From Clostridia bacterium (lineage in GTDB: Bacteria; Bacillota; Clostridia; Oscillospirales; CAG-272), in the NCBI GenBank assembly GCA_017625065.1, contig JAGALS010000083.1, positions 1 to 54,194 on the forward strand: DNA of 54,194 bases. Direction: 5' to 3'. How positions within the stretch are numbered: the first letter of the stretch is position 1; every line of letters begins with the position of its first letter. A program made the position numbers and the translations under genes. Shown one piece after another: positions 53,700-54,194 of this stretch. The notes under the pieces are model-generated. The model worked only from the letters and a program-made list of their open reading frames with translations, was not told the DNA's origin and ran no database searches.

Positions 53700-53725
53700 A
53701 TATCCCCCTATCAGCATATAAAAAA

Positions 53726-53770
53726 GTGCGGCAACCGGAGTCACCGCACCGAAAAACGCAAACTCCGATT
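53726..53770 (-). promoter_or_regulatory. Attenuator-like structure in the leader of the cysteine-rich gene
   Basis: On the minus strand GTGCGGTGACTCCGGTTGCCGCAC is replaced here by positions: 53726-53749 fold into a 10-bp stem with a TCCG loop, followed by TTTTTT (53720-53725), an intrinsic-terminator design just before the ribosome site. Upstream, AATCGGAGT (53762-53770) can pair over all nine bases, with one G-U pair, with ACTCCGGTT (53733-53741) in the terminator, giving two exclusive folds. The controlling ligand or factor is unknown. Confidence 0.6.
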
Positions 53771-53951
53771 GTCGCCAAACAAATTTCAAGCAAAAATGCG
53801 GATATTTCACCGTACAAAATCTACCTGATGGAATTTGCGTTTTTACCAAATTCGCATAGTAAATTTTGTGCGATGAAAAAGGGTATTATTCACCCTTTAA
53901 AAAAGAGAAAAATATCCCTATGATTGCTTATGAAATTTGTTTGGCACAATT

Positions 53952-53980
53952 ATTGTATCACAAATTTTGCGGTTTGTAAA
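53952..53980 (-). promoter_or_regulatory. Promoter of the cysteine-rich gene
   Basis: Minus-strand TTTACA (53975-53980), 17-bp spacer, TACAAT (53952-53957). It implies a leader of about 245 nt, which also holds an AAAGGGT ... ACCCTTT hairpin with T-run near 53876-53898. Confidence 0.65.
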
Positions 53981-54023
53981 GATATTTTTGAAATTATACA
54001 ATATCCTTGGGGAGATAGAAAAA

Positions 54024-54147
54024 GCCTCCCTTGTGTAAAGGGAGGTGGCACGGCTTGCCGTGACGGAGGGATTGTAAAAGGTTAGATTTTCACTCAAAAC
54101 AATCCCTCAGCCGCCTTCGGCGTCAGCTCCCTTTGCACAAGGGAGCC
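54024..54147. repeat. Family 1 long palindromic repeat, copy 4
   Basis: Almost the same as copy 1 (41-163) in the left half: CCTCCCTTGTGTAAAGGGAG, GGCACGGCTTGCCGTGACGG, AGGGATTGTAAAA. The right inner hairpin differs (GCCGCCTTCGGCGTC versus GTCAGCTTCGCTGAC) with pairing retained. The rest of 53700-54194 is leader, promoter and repeat. Confidence 0.88.
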
Positions 54148-54194
54148 TTGGTTGGTACAAGCCTATTGGTTTGCAAACAGACGATAATTTTGAG

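Noticed and set aside
53700..53849. N-terminal extension of the cysteine-rich protein by 50 residues
   Set aside because: The extension would translate the terminator-like stem, and only ATG 53699 has a ribosome site.

Overview
The window comes from a chromosome of an anaerobic, probably endospore-forming member of the Clostridia (Bacillota). The evidence is gene order of Bacillus/Clostridium type (yicC-remA-gmk-rpoZ ... priA-def-fmt-yugP-like-rsmB-rlmN-rsgA-thiN), a 26-codon spoVM gene, a remA gene, a pfkA-ldh pair, strong TTGACA/TATAAT promoters and AGGAGG-type ribosome binding sites. Base composition looks moderately GC-rich. Three saccharide-cleaving enzymes without signal peptides, plus nagB, suggest growth on plant or host glycans, as in gut Clostridia. 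No genus can be assigned from the sequence alone. No rRNA, tRNA, CRISPR array, prophage or transposase gene was seen.

Layout. 1-6.8 kb (minus strand): a large GH106-like glycoside hydrolase, a Y-family DNA polymerase, a GNAT acetyltransferase and a DUF2974 lipase-like protein. 7.0-7.8 kb: tcdA, followed by 1 kb of non-coding repeats. 8.8-9.9 kb (minus): efp and a small acidic zinc-ribbon protein. 10.0-22.2 kb (plus): the housekeeping run yicC, remA, gmk, rpoZ, priA, def, fmt, M-type Zn protease, rsmB, rlmN, a 53-residue membrane peptide, rsgA and thiN. It is interrupted by repeat blocks before priA and def, and it lacks coaBC, prpC-prkC and rpe at their usual places. 22.8-23.0 kb (minus): a two-gene unit of a 56-residue membrane protein and spoVM. 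23.1-30.6 kb (plus): asnB, degV with a double operator, a Ca2+-type P-ATPase, and an nfeD-SPFH pair. 30.6-37.7 kb (minus): tandem repeats, a BspA-like leucine-rich-repeat lipoprotein with a collagen-like segment, rmuC, glyA and a DUF445 protein. 37.8-43.8 kb (plus): a glycine riboswitch with a glycine/alanine symporter, a GH51 arabinofuranosidase, and a sugar isomerase/oxidoreductase pair behind a triple direct repeat. 44.2-47.7 kb (minus): ldh-type dehydrogenase, pfkA, cinA. 48.0-50.7 kb (plus): a PflX-like radical SAM protein and a GH43-like enzyme. 51.5-52.6 kb (minus): three linked small genes of unknown function. 52.7-53.5 kb: nagB. 53.5-54.0 kb (minus): a cysteine-rich 60-residue protein behind a long leader with an attenuator-like fold.

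The most striking feature is the density of non-coding, palindromic interspersed repeats. At least four families recur between genes, including inside the housekeeping operon, and a copy of the same 120-bp palindrome lies near each end of the window. The most informative small discoveries are the spoVM unit, the attenuator-like leader at 53.7 kb, the paired palindromes at the degV promoter, and the unknown three-gene cluster at 52 kb. Coordinates, motifs and promoter spacings were read by eye; protein families were assigned by recognition, without database searches.
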